In this document: piece by piece, positions 26,558 through 35,095 of the stretch
Layout: every line of letters starts with the position of its first letter
Numbering within the stretch: the first letter of the stretch is position 1
Source of the DNA: Rheinheimera pacifica
GTDB lineage: Bacteria; Pseudomonadota; Gammaproteobacteria; Enterobacterales; Alteromonadaceae
Direction of reading: 5' to 3'
DNA length: 64,000 bases
Assembly: GCF_024809855.1 (NCBI RefSeq)
Contig: NZ_JANUEM010000009.1
Location: forward strand, 106,372-170,371
Notes under the pieces: model-generated
What the model saw: only the letters and a program-made list of their open reading frames with translations
Told to the model about the DNA's origin: nothing
Database searches by the model: none
Translations under genes and position numbers: made by a program

Positions 26558-28478
26558 TTTATTCTCCGCGCCAAGTACCACGACTAACAGCGTTCTGACG
26601 GATTTATGCCAGATGCAGGCACTGCTGCAACGCTGGACAGAGCGGCGCTGGCTGCGCGCCTTAGATGCGCAGTTGCCGCAAACCCTGCACCAGTTGGCGG
26701 CCGAGCCTAACCCGCTGGTGTGGCTGCTTAGCGCCTTGTTGTGCCATCAGTATGGCCGTGGCCACAGCTGCATTTTGCTACAGGATCTCCTGAACGATCC
26801 GGACGGCTTGCTCAGTTTGCCGCCACAAAATCAGTTTTTACAACGCTTTATCGACAGGCCTTCGGCCATTTTGCAGGGCTTAACATTGCAGGATTACCGC
26901 AGTGCACTGAGCCAAAGTGCCTGGCTGCAAGGTGAGGGCGGCGCGCCTTTGGTATTGGCCGATGAGCGTTTATATTTAAACCGGCTATATCAGGCCGAGC
27001 AACTGGTAAAACAGCAAATAAGCCAGCGCGTGGACGCTGTGCTGCCACTGGAAGCGGCTATTGGTGCTCAACTTAATGGGTTATTCCCGCCAACCTCTCA
27101 CACTGAGCCAGACTGGCAAAAGCTGGCCTGCGCTATGGCATTGCAACGCCGCTTTGCCATTATTACCGGCGGCCCCGGCACGGGTAAAACCACCACCGTA
27201 GTAAAACTGCTGGTGCTGTTGCAGCAAGGGGCTGATCTTAACCAACAGCGTGAGCTAACGATAAAACTGGCCGCGCCAACCGGTAAGGCCGCTGTGCGCT
27301 TAACCGAGTCTATCAGTGGCGCACTGGCTAAGCTTTCTGAGCAACTATCACCTGAGCTGCTACAGCGTATCCCGACCGAAGTCACCACCTTGCACCGCTT
27401 ACTGGGTGCACTACCCAACCGGCGTAGTTTTAAACACGACAGCGACAACCCGCTGCAACTGGACGTGCTGGTGGTAGATGAAGCCTCAATGGTCGATTTA
27501 GAAATGATGGCAGCGCTGCTGGCTGCTTTGCCAGAGCAAGCGCAACTGGTGTTGCTGGGCGACAAAGATCAGTTATCGTCGGTGGAGGCAGGTTCAGTAT
27601 TGGGTGATTTATGCCGGGGTGCCGATCTTGGCGGTTACAGCAACGATACCTTAGCTTTACTTACGCCTTTTAGTCGTGTTCCCCTGAAAAGCTGGCAGGG
27701 CGACGGCAGTGTGCTGAATCAGGCGACGGTTATGCTGCGCCATAGCCACCGTTTTGCTGCTGATTCCGGTATCGGTCAATTGGCTGCTGCGGTTAATCGT
27801 GGCGACAGCAGTGCCACGGCATTATTTACGCAGTTTACGGATATTGAACTGTTAGCCGCAGATTCGCCCGTGGCAATAAAAACCACCGTGGTGGCCGGTT
27901 ACCGCCACTACCTGCAACTGATGCAGCAACCACAAGCTGATCGTGAGCAGTGGGCTGCTGCGGTACTTGGCGGCTACAGCCGTTTTCAGCTGCTGTGTGC
28001 CCTGCGCAGCGGTGATTGGGGCGTAGAAGGGCTAAACCAGCAGATTGCTGCCTGGCTCAGCAGTGCAGGCCTAATTGATGCACGCCAGCACTGGTACGCC
28101 GGCCGGCCGGTAATGATGCAGCGCAATAACTACAGCTTAGGCTTAATGAACGGCGATATTGGCATTACGCTGCAAGACCCACAAAGCAACCAGTTACGGG
28201 TAGTGTTTCAACTGGCCGATGGCAGCTTAAAGTGGGTACTGCCAAGCCGTTTAACTGAAGTAGATACCGCCTTTGCTATTACGGTGCATAAATCGCAGGG
28301 CTCGGAGTTTAACCACTGCTGTTTAGTGCTGCCACCTGATAACAGCCCCTTGCTTAGCCGTGAGTTGCTGTACACCGGCATTACCCGTGCCAAACAGCAA
28401 TTTACACTGCTGTGTGCCAATCCGGCATTATTGCAACAAGCCATAGCAAGGCGCGTCGCACGTAGCAGTGGTTTGTAG
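26547..28478 (+). CDS. recD: Exodeoxyribonuclease V subunit alpha
   Basis: RecD, 643 residues (E. coli 608), the 5'-3' helicase of RecBCD. Walker A is GGPGTGKTTTVVKLL near residues 207-221, Walker B is LVVDEASMVD near 310, the GDKDQLSSVEAGS motif follows, and the C-terminal helicase motif is FAITVHKSQGSEF near 575, with YTGITRAK near the end. The start overlaps the last codons of recB by 11 bases. The presence of all three subunits in order, none broken, implies a working RecBCD. Confidence 0.96.
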   Translation: MQFDLFSAPSTTTNSVLTDLCQMQALLQRWTERRWLRALDAQLPQTLHQLAAEPNPLVWLLSALLCHQYGRGHSCILLQDLLNDPDGLLSLPPQNQFLQRFIDRPSAILQGLTLQDYRSALSQSAWLQGEGGAPLVLADERLYLNRLYQAEQLVKQQISQRVDAVLPLEAAIGAQLNGLFPPTSHTEPDWQKLACAMALQRRFAIITGGPGTGKTTTVVKLLVLLQQGADLNQQRELTIKLAAPTGKAAVRLTESISGALAKLSEQLSPELLQRIPTEVTTLHRLLGALPNRRSFKHDSDNPLQLDVLVVDEASMVDLEMMAALLAALPEQAQLVLLGDKDQLSSVEAGSVLGDLCRGADLGGYSNDTLALLTPFSRVPLKSWQGDGSVLNQATVMLRHSHRFAADSGIGQLAAAVNRGDSSATALFTQFTDIELLAADSPVAIKTTVVAGYRHYLQLMQQPQADREQWAAAVLGGYSRFQLLCALRSGDWGVEGLNQQIAAWLSSAGLIDARQHWYAGRPVMMQRNNYSLGLMNGDIGITLQDPQSNQLRVVFQLADGSLKWVLPSRLTEVDTAFAITVHKSQGSEFNHCCLVLPPDNSPLLSRELLYTGITRAKQQFTLLCANPALLQQAIARRVARSSGL

Positions 28479-28575
28479 TATGCAAATCAGTGGCAGTAAT
28501 CCAGGTTGGAAGCTTTAAGTTTGCGCTGGCGCAGTCAAATAGTCCAACTGCTGATGTGTCGAAAAATAAAGAAAG

Positions 28576-28642
28576 TATCGACATAAAATCTTGTTATGTC
28601 GATAGCCTCGACATAAACTGCAAGATATACAGTATATGTCGA
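28576..28642 (+). promoter_or_regulatory. Clustered TCGACATA sites before the Fic gene
   Basis: tatcgacataa (28576-28586) and ttatgtcgata (28594-28604) form a perfect 11-base inverted repeat with a 7-base centre. Two further half-sites follow: tcgacata (28608-28615) and tatgtcga (28635-28642), the last one covering the ATG at 28636. A looser copy, tgtgtcga, lies near 28555. The density of sites in the promoter argues for a dedicated operator, probably for the winged-helix C terminus of the Fic protein itself. Confidence 0.65.
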
Positions 28643-29766
28643 AAGTTGCCGGGTATTTGAACATGACTTGGAAAGCCGATCAGCCACATAATCACTTGCC
28701 TCTTTTACCTCCCGCAGTTGGGCTTATAGAAACCAAGGTGGTATTAAAGGCGTGTATTCCTGCCCGTGCTGCGCTTGCTGAATTAAAACAGGCAGGAGCG
28801 TTGTTACCAAACCAAGGTATGTTAGTCAACTTACTCCCTCTGCTGGAAGCAAAAGACAGTTCTGAAATTGAAAATATCGTTACCACCACTGACCGATTGT
28901 TTCAGTATGCACAAGAGGACGCAGGGGCTGATATGGCAACAAAAGAAGCTCTGCGCTACAGAACTGCGCTGTATCAGGGTTATATTCAGCTTAAAAACAA
29001 ACCTTTATGTAGCGCCACCGCTATTGAAGTATGCAGTACTCTAAAGCACAGCCAGATGGATATTCGCAAAATGCCGGGCACTGTTATTGCTAACCAAGCC
29101 ACAGGTGAGATTATCTATACGCCGCCAGCCGGAGAGAATACCATTCGTGATCTACTCAAGAATTGGGAGCAGTTTTTACATGCAGAGGACGATATTGATC
29201 CTCTGATCAAAATGGCTGTTGGTCATTATCAGTTTGAAGCCATTCACCCGTTTTATGACGGCAATGGTCGAACCGGGCGCATTTTAAACGTCTTATATTT
29301 GTTACAACAGAACTTGCTGACATTACCAATTTTATATTTAAGCCGTTACATTGTGCAGAATAAGCAGGATTACTACCGGCTGCTGAACCAGGTAACAAGT
29401 GAGCAAAACTGGGAAGAATGGCTGCTTTTTATGTTGCGGGGTGTAGAGCAAACGGCGATTTGGACTTGCGGTAAAATTGCTGCTGTTAAGATTCTGCTTG
29501 AACTGACTACAAGCTATATTCGGCAGCAGTTGCCTAAAATATATAGTTATGAGCTCGTACAACTGATTTTTGAGCAACCTTACTGTCGTATCAGTACTTT
29601 GGTCGACAGCGGGATTGCACGGCGACAAACAGCGTCAGTTTATTTAAAGCAGTTGGTCGAAGTGGGTGTGCTGAAAGAGCTTTCCGCAGGTAAGGAAAAA
29701 TTGTTTGTACACCCAAAGCTAATGCAGCTGATGACTCAGGACAATAATGACATTAATCCGTATTAG
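28636..29766 (+). CDS. Fic-family AMPylation protein with C-terminal winged helix
   Basis: A 376-residue protein predicted to transfer AMP from ATP to hydroxyl side chains of target proteins. The Fic active site HPFYDGNGRTGR lies at about residues 204-215. The N-terminal inhibitory helix SSEIEN (about 75-80) fits the (S/T)xxxE(G/N) motif that blocks ATP in class II Fic proteins, so activity should be self-restrained. The C-terminal 70 residues contain a winged-helix fold (ISTLVDSGIARRQTASVYLKQL), a common Fic addition that may bind DNA. ATG 28636 is used; ATG 28663 (MTWKADQPHN) is an equally credible family start and neither has a strong binding site. Clustered palindromes precede it. No separate antitoxin is seen, as expected for class II. 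Confidence 0.9.
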   Translation: MSKVAGYLNMTWKADQPHNHLPLLPPAVGLIETKVVLKACIPARAALAELKQAGALLPNQGMLVNLLPLLEAKDSSEIENIVTTTDRLFQYAQEDAGADMATKEALRYRTALYQGYIQLKNKPLCSATAIEVCSTLKHSQMDIRKMPGTVIANQATGEIIYTPPAGENTIRDLLKNWEQFLHAEDDIDPLIKMAVGHYQFEAIHPFYDGNGRTGRILNVLYLLQQNLLTLPILYLSRYIVQNKQDYYRLLNQVTSEQNWEEWLLFMLRGVEQTAIWTCGKIAAVKILLELTTSYIRQQLPKIYSYELVQLIFEQPYCRISTLVDSGIARRQTASVYLKQLVEVGVLKELSAGKEKLFVHPKLMQLMTQDNNDINPY

Positions 29767-29833
29767 CTGTGGGTATACAGTCGTCATAACAGCAGAATGT
29801 ATCGGTGTTGCCCATACATGGGTTCTGACTTTG

Positions 29834-30781
29834 CTATTGCATAGCGGTGTGTAACTGCAATAATGCCGCAGCAAGTTCAGCGCTATCTGGTGGGTTACAG
29901 CCCTGACGGGTGATATTTAAACTGGCAGCAAGCATGGCCTGTTGCAGGCACTGGGTTAACTGAGCGGTGCTGATTTGCTCTGCTGTTGGCAGGCCCAGTT
30001 GTAGCAACGATGCCAGCAAATTAGCCCAGAAGGTGTCACCGGCGCCTACGGTATCAACAAAAGGCGTGGCCGGAATAACCGGCAGGCTGATCCGGTGCTG
30101 TTGCCAGTACAGCGTAGCGCCTTTGTCGCCTTCAGTTAGTGCTACTAAAGCAGTGGGGGCAGTGGCACGCAAGGCGGCAAGGGCATCGCTGGTGCTAAGT
30201 GTGGGATACAACAGTTGCAAATCTTCATCACTGGCTTTAATAAACTGGCTTTGTGCAGTAACTTCAGACAAAAAAGCCCGGTAGGCGGTAATATCTGATA
30301 CGGCATTAAGCCGCACATTAATATCAACGCTGATTAAAATATGCTGCGCCGCAGCCGCTTGTAACACCATGCGGATACGCGGTGCGTCTTGTGGCTCCAG
30401 CGCCAGCGATCCCAGGTGTAACAGTTTGCAGTTGCCTGGTAAAGCAGCAATTTGTTGTTCTGCACTGACAGCCCGGTCAGCAATGCCGTTGCGATACAGG
30501 CTATACTGAGGCTGTTGCTGAGCATCGACACTGACCATGGCCAGTGAAGACGGTGCACTGCTGAAAAACGGCAGACCATAGCGGGCGCCGTTGTCGGTTA
30601 GGTAACGGGCAAACTGCTGGCCAAAATGGTCTTGCGATAACGGAGATATATAACAGACGTTGATAGCCCGGCGGGCAGCGCCTATTACCACGTTAAATGG
30701 GGAGCCACCAAGATATGGCCGGTACATACCGTGTTCTGCTGGCATTATATCGACTACATTCTCTCCAATTACTGCAAGCAT
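29834..30781 (-). CDS. scrK: Fructokinase, PfkB family
   Basis: A 315-residue sugar kinase that would phosphorylate the fructose released by sucrose phosphorylase. It begins with AVIGENVVDIMP, carries the PfkB signature 1 region GGSPFNVVIGAARRA near residue 30 and signature 2 DTVGAGDTFWANLL near residue 245, where the Asp is the catalytic base. It is divergent from the LacI-type repressor, and the palindrome cttaatcaattaag lies between them at 30868-30881. The assignment to fructose is from context and overall resemblance to bacterial ScrK. Confidence 0.88.
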   Translation of the reverse strand: MLAVIGENVVDIMPAEHGMYRPYLGGSPFNVVIGAARRAINVCYISPLSQDHFGQQFARYLTDNGARYGLPFFSSAPSSLAMVSVDAQQQPQYSLYRNGIADRAVSAEQQIAALPGNCKLLHLGSLALEPQDAPRIRMVLQAAAAQHILISVDINVRLNAVSDITAYRAFLSEVTAQSQFIKASDEDLQLLYPTLSTSDALAALRATAPTALVALTEGDKGATLYWQQHRISLPVIPATPFVDTVGAGDTFWANLLASLLQLGLPTAEQISTAQLTQCLQQAMLAASLNITRQGCNPPDSAELAAALLQLHTAMQ

Positions 30782-30867
30782 AGGGTAATCCTGTTATGTT
30801 AAGTGGTCGGGTTTGTGGTGGGCAAAGGATAGCCGTAAAACATCGCAATTAACGCAAAATCATATAA

Positions 30868-30881
30868 CTTAATCAATTAAG
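30868..30881. promoter_or_regulatory. ScrR operator, fructokinase-repressor promoter
   Basis: cttaatcaattaag is a palindrome with 6-base arms around CA, of the form expected for a LacI-family repressor. Similar sites at 33465 and 34899 precede the sucrose phosphorylase/permease pair and the TonB receptor. This copy lies between scrK and scrR and would give autoregulation. Confidence 0.75.
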
Positions 30882-30902
30882 ATGATAGCAAAAATAACAA
30901 CA

Positions 30903-31925
30903 ATGACAACGAAACTAACCCTGAAAAGGGTCGCCAAAACCTTAGGTGTTTCTACTGCGACGATCTCTAATGCTTTTAACCGGCCGGATCAGCTTTCCGT
31001 GGCGCTACGGGAGAAAATACTCGCCGCCTGTAATGAGCTGGGCTATTTAGGCCCGAATAAGGCGGCACAGTCGTTACGTACCGGCAGTTCCGGCATAGTG
31101 GCAGTGATTTTGTCTGACTCGTTGGAATACATGGTGAGCGATCCGGTAGCCAGCCAGTTTTTGCAGGGAGTGAGCCGCGAGCTGGAGCGCCATCAGCTGC
31201 ATTTGCTGCTGTTTTCCGGCCAGGCCACTAATCTGGAGGCGATCAGCGATTTTGTCGATGGTTTTATTTGTTATGGTGCACCACGTAATACCGCTTTAAT
31301 TGAGCAGTTACGTCGATCACATAAGCGGGTACTGACTGTCGATTTTGACTTACCCGGCCGCCCGTCGGTAAATATTGACAACGAGCAAGCTGCTTTTGAC
31401 AGCGCCATGGCTGTGCTGCGGGGCAATGATATAGTTGCCGTACTGGGCTTACGTTTAATTGATGCTATTACCAGCCGGCCCGTGGGGGATACGCCAATGT
31501 GGGATAACCAAAGCTCTATAGCGCACCGCCGCTTAGACGGTTACCAAAGGGCAATGCAGCAGCACGGCTTAACATTGGCTACAGGTTATTTGTGGCATAT
31601 TCCGGAAAGCAATCAGGATTATGCCAGCGAGGCCGCCAAAGCCGTGTTGGCGATGAACCCGAGGCCGACAGTTTTGCTGTGTATGAGTGACCTGATCGGC
31701 TTAAGTGCAATGCGCGAAGCGCTGCAATTGGGGCTGAGCATTCCAAAGGATATCCGGGTAGTAGGTTTTGATGGCATTGAAGAAACACAGCGCTACCACC
31801 CGACGCTTACGTCGGTGTGGCAGTTTAGTGATGCTAAAGGCGAGGCTGCAGTTCGGGCATTTTTAAGTGCGGACGACAGCTCACAATTGTTACCCTACCA
31901 GCTGCGCCTGAGTGAGAGCAGCTAG
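30903..31925 (+). CDS. scrR: LacI-family sucrose repressor
   Basis: A 340-residue regulator with the N-terminal HTH LTLKRVAKTLGVSTATISNAFNR (quoted in part; about residues 4-27) and a periplasmic-binding-protein-like sugar sensor ending in VVGFDGIEETQRYHPTLTSV. ATG 30903 begins the natural LacI N terminus; ATG 30882 is also in frame and abuts the operator. Neither has a clear ribosome binding site. The genes on both sides are for sucrose use, and three matching palindromes occur in their promoters, so it is inferred to respond to sucrose or a product of it. It converges with scrP, with 14 bases between stops. Confidence 0.88.
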   Translation: MTTKLTLKRVAKTLGVSTATISNAFNRPDQLSVALREKILAACNELGYLGPNKAAQSLRTGSSGIVAVILSDSLEYMVSDPVASQFLQGVSRELERHQLHLLLFSGQATNLEAISDFVDGFICYGAPRNTALIEQLRRSHKRVLTVDFDLPGRPSVNIDNEQAAFDSAMAVLRGNDIVAVLGLRLIDAITSRPVGDTPMWDNQSSIAHRRLDGYQRAMQQHGLTLATGYLWHIPESNQDYASEAAKAVLAMNPRPTVLLCMSDLIGLSAMREALQLGLSIPKDIRVVGFDGIEETQRYHPTLTSVWQFSDAKGEAAVRAFLSADDSSQLLPYQLRLSESS

Positions 31926-31939
31926 TTAACCCTCCTCAG

Positions 31940-33436
31940 CTATAAAACGCTTTGGTACAAAGCATTCAGGCTCTGGCTTTGCGCGGCTTCACCGGCCGCT
32001 TGCCAGTGTACAGTGGCGTCTAAGCTGGCTAACTGAATATGCAAACTGGCGCAGTGGCCCTGATAGTGCCACTGCAACTGGTAAGTTTGCTCTGTCAGTT
32101 GCTGGCTAAATGTACCGTTAAATGCCTGCATACTGCGGCGCAATTTAATCAGTTGGCACAGAGCCTGTACCACCGGCTTTTGCAACGCTTGCTCTACTTT
32201 GGCGGCTGTTAAATAAGGCCGGCCAATATCGCGGCCTACCCGGCTTTGTTGTAACAGTTCAACATCGTTTGGCATGGCCAGCAAACCAGCGTAGTAAATT
32301 TGGCTAATGCCGGGGCAAAACAGCTGAATGGCGCGGGCCAGCAAGTATTGTTGGTCATTCTGGCCCAGCGCATCGTAAAAGCTGCAGTTCACCTGATATA
32401 AGTCAACATTGTTAGCGGCATTGCCGGTAGCCAGTTTTGAGCTGCCTTTGCTGTTGGCATGAATGGTTTCTACCAGGCTGTCTAATTCTGGATCGGTGAG
32501 CAGGCCCGGTTGGCCCTGATAATCGGCGGCGTCAACAATACCAATGCCATCGTGAGTATCCAGTACCGTTATGCAGTTGCGTGGTGCGATATCCAGCCAG
32601 TGCTTCAGTGCATCGGCATTGCGGTTGAATAAGGTATGCAGTACCAGCGGCGGCAGGGCGAAGTCGTATACCAGATCACAGCGGCGGGCGATCTCAATCT
32701 GGGTTTGGTGGTAGCCATGTATTTCTACCAGACACACCATGCCGCGGGCTTTGGCTTGTTCAGATAACGCCGCAATAAACTCGAAGGTTTCCGGCAGCAT
32801 AAAGCAGCGGGTACCGGCTTTTTTAATGGCGTAACCGGCGGCATCCAGGCGGATATATTTCACACCGTTTTCAGTAAAGCGATCTAAAATGGCCTGCAGA
32901 TAGGCTTTACCGGCAGTTGAATTAACATCAATATCAATCTGGTTGGCGGTAAAGGTGGTCCAAAACGGAATTTTCCGGCCATCGTTTAAAGCGATATCGG
33001 TAAAAAACGGTGTTGGCCTTGGCCGGTATACGGCAGCAAGCTGCTCTGCCGGGGCATCAGCAGCAAACACTTTGTCACGGGTTAAAAACAGCGGCCAGTA
33101 AGGCGATGCTTCGCCCTTTTCCAGTACATCGGTAAATTGCGGTGACTGCGCCGACATATGGTTAACAATCATATCGGCCATTAGCGGGTAGTCTTGGGCT
33201 AAAGTGCGGATGTCGTTCCAGTCGCCCAGCCTGCTGTCTACTGCGGTATGATCGGTAGGGTCAAAACCGGCGTCTTCGCCGTCTATCGGCGGATAAAACG
33301 GCAGTAAGTGTACGCCATCAAACAAGCCAGCCAGCGGGCCTTGCAGCATAGTATGTAAATCTTTGATTTTTCCGCCGCTTAGCCGGTCTATGTAGGTGAT
33401 CAGCTGGATTTGGTTAGCGTTGTACTGACGATTCAT
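31940..33436 (-). CDS. scrP: Sucrose phosphorylase
   Basis: A 498-residue GH13 enzyme that converts sucrose and phosphate to glucose 1-phosphate and fructose in the cytoplasm. The start MNRQYNANQIQLITYIDRL, then GVHLLPFYPPIDGEDAGFDP, is diagnostic. The nucleophile Asp is in IRLDAAGYAIKKAGTRCF, the acid/base Glu in CLVEIHGYH, and the transition-state Asp in VLDTHDGIGI. Length matches the family (about 490-505). ATG 33436 is preceded by AGGATA; the longer frame to 33511 crosses the operator at 33465-33478 and is rejected. It is divergent from the MFS permease. Confidence 0.93.
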   Translation of the reverse strand: MNRQYNANQIQLITYIDRLSGGKIKDLHTMLQGPLAGLFDGVHLLPFYPPIDGEDAGFDPTDHTAVDSRLGDWNDIRTLAQDYPLMADMIVNHMSAQSPQFTDVLEKGEASPYWPLFLTRDKVFAADAPAEQLAAVYRPRPTPFFTDIALNDGRKIPFWTTFTANQIDIDVNSTAGKAYLQAILDRFTENGVKYIRLDAAGYAIKKAGTRCFMLPETFEFIAALSEQAKARGMVCLVEIHGYHQTQIEIARRCDLVYDFALPPLVLHTLFNRNADALKHWLDIAPRNCITVLDTHDGIGIVDAADYQGQPGLLTDPELDSLVETIHANSKGSSKLATGNAANNVDLYQVNCSFYDALGQNDQQYLLARAIQLFCPGISQIYYAGLLAMPNDVELLQQSRVGRDIGRPYLTAAKVEQALQKPVVQALCQLIKLRRSMQAFNGTFSQQLTEQTYQLQWHYQGHCASLHIQLASLDATVHWQAAGEAAQSQSLNALYQSVL

Positions 33437-33464
33437 GGCAGATATCCTGAAAAAAAATTTGCTT

Positions 33465-33478
33465 CTTAAACGATTAAG
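33465..33478. promoter_or_regulatory. ScrR operator, scrP-permease promoter
   Basis: cttaaacgattaag, identical to the copy at 34899-34912 and matching 30868-30881 at 11 of 14 positions. It lies 28 bases before the scrP start in the divergent promoter region shared with the permease gene. Confidence 0.8.
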
Positions 33479-33625
33479 ATATAGCTTTAAGCCAACGGAC
33501 AACTTTGTCAACCCCCCGGTTAATAATAAAAGCGGGTGCCGGTGCCAAAGTGTATCGTGCCAATAAGCCTTTGCAGAGCGGTGCGCTTACACCCACTGTG
33601 AAAGGTGATATAAACGGGGAACACT

Positions 33626-34876
33626 ATGCTTACTACGCAAGCGAAGCGTCAGGCTGTCGGGGCAGCTGTGACGTTAGATCGCGCCGTGGGTTTGCAGCGC
33701 CAGGTGCGCTGGATGACCTACCTGATGTTTTTTGTCTTTGCCATGACCACCGATGCGGTGGGCGTGATCATTCCGGAGGCGATGGCGGAATATCAGTTAA
33801 CGATGTTTCAGGCCAGTGCCTTTCACTACGTACCCATGTTGGCCATTGGTCTGGCCGGTTTATTCCTTGGCCGCCTGGCCGACAAACTGGGCCGCAAAAA
33901 GCTGATTATCGTTGGCCTAAGCCTGTATGCGGTATCTTGCTATGTCTTTATGGCTGGTAACAGTGCACTGTTTTTTATCTTATTAATGGGCCTGTGCGGC
34001 CTGGCAATTGGTATTTTTAAAACCGCTGCACTGGCGTTAATTGGCGATATCAGCCCTGACAACCAAAGCCATACCCGAACGATGAACACGGTAGAAGGCT
34101 TCTTTGCTATTGGTGCTATTGTTGGCCCCGCCTTGGTTGGCCTGATGATAGCCGCCTCTATTCACTGGACATCGTTGTATTTACTGGCCGGTTTGTTATG
34201 CACCCTGTTAGTGGTAATGTCGGCACGGCTGCCTTATCCGCCGTATCAGGCAGTGGCAGAGCAGGTATCACTGCGCCGTTCTATGTTGTTATTAAAAGAT
34301 CGCTATGCACTGGGTTTTTCGCTGGCAATAGCGCTGTATGTTAGCTGTGAAGTAGCAATATTTGTTTGGTTACCCACCTTACTGGCCGGTTACGATGGCC
34401 GCTGGAGCTTATTGGCCGCGCAAGCTATTACAGTATTTTTTATTCTGCGTGCGCTGGGGCGTTTTCTCGCCACCGCTATTTTAAACCGCTTTTGCTGGAG
34501 CAGCGTGATGGCAGTGTTTACGTTGTGCATTTTTGTCTGTTTTGCTGCCAGTATGCTGGGCGGTAAAGACGTTGCAGTATGGCTGATGCCACTGTCTGGT
34601 TTGTTTATGTCGATGATTTACCCCACGCTGAATTCTAAAGGTATCAGTTGTTTTACCCGACAACAGCATGGTGCTGTAGCAGGGTTAATTCTGGCTTTTA
34701 CTGCGTTGGCTGCGGCGGTAGCCCCGGCGTTAATGGCTGTGCTGGGTGATTGGGCTAACGATGTTACTGCCGGATTTTATCTGGCCACGCTGTTTTCTGC
34801 CATGTTAGCGGCTGTCATGCTGTACAACTGGTTGAAACAACCAGCGAAAGCCCGGTTAGAGCAAATGGCCAGCTAA
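33626..34876 (+). CDS. MFS sugar permease, probable sucrose transporter
   Basis: A 416-residue major facilitator with about 12 helices. After a 30-residue hydrophilic lead, helix 1 begins near residue 31; the loop 2-3 motif reads GRLADKLGRKKLI (residues about 79-91), the MFS signature. The GIFKTAALALIGDI and EGFFAIGAIVGPALVG segments resemble helices 4-5 of sugar:H+ symporters. The specificity for sucrose is inferred from the surrounding scr genes (a ScrT role). ATG 33626 follows GGGGAAC. It is transcribed away from scrP and is followed by the TonB receptor gene. Confidence 0.87.
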   Translation: MLTTQAKRQAVGAAVTLDRAVGLQRQVRWMTYLMFFVFAMTTDAVGVIIPEAMAEYQLTMFQASAFHYVPMLAIGLAGLFLGRLADKLGRKKLIIVGLSLYAVSCYVFMAGNSALFFILLMGLCGLAIGIFKTAALALIGDISPDNQSHTRTMNTVEGFFAIGAIVGPALVGLMIAASIHWTSLYLLAGLLCTLLVVMSARLPYPPYQAVAEQVSLRRSMLLLKDRYALGFSLAIALYVSCEVAIFVWLPTLLAGYDGRWSLLAAQAITVFFILRALGRFLATAILNRFCWSSVMAVFTLCIFVCFAASMLGGKDVAVWLMPLSGLFMSMIYPTLNSKGISCFTRQQHGAVAGLILAFTALAAAVAPALMAVLGDWANDVTAGFYLATLFSAMLAAVMLYNWLKQPAKARLEQMAS

Positions 34877-34898
34877 CAGGCTTTTTCAGTTAACTAAG

Positions 34899-34912
34899 CT
34901 TAAACGATTAAG
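34899..34912. promoter_or_regulatory. ScrR operator, TonB-receptor promoter
   Basis: cttaaacgattaag, a perfect copy of the site before scrP. It lies 22 bases after the permease stop and 183 bases before the receptor ATG, so the receptor has its own repressed promoter as well as possible read-through. Confidence 0.8.
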
Positions 34913-34936
34913 ATTATATAAAAGACTATCGGAATA

Positions 34937-35064
34937 TATACCCAATGGATTTCGACATGCACGTAGGCGGCAAGGCCGGGCATCCCCATGAGCTTAGCTA
35001 TTCTAAGTGATTGGGGTGAACGGGCGTAGCCAACAACCGTGCATTTTGAAAGACGACGGGTATA
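34937..35064. repeat. Intergenic palindromic element in the TonB-receptor leader
   Basis: The unit begins tatacccaatgg and ends gacgggtata; the ends are imperfect inverted repeats (tataccc, tttc and atgcac on one side matching gtgcat, gaaa and gggtata on the other). Inside are nested stems: cccca...tgggg around cttag-ctatt-ctaag near 34985-35018. This layout is like a well-known class of intergenic repeats in Shewanella and relatives. It lies between the operator and the receptor start, so it will be part of the mRNA leader. Confidence 0.65.
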
Positions 35065-35095
35065 CAGATAGCCATTTCAACACGGGAGATAGACA

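Noticed and set aside
28618..28632. LexA-like box before the Fic gene
   Set aside because: The spacing between CTG (28618-28620) and CAG (28630-28632) is nine bases; LexA boxes need ten.
33505..33960. Open frame overlapping the permease start
   Set aside because: It covers the scrP-permease promoter and reads the permease in another frame, with Cys/Arg/Gly-rich nonsense composition.
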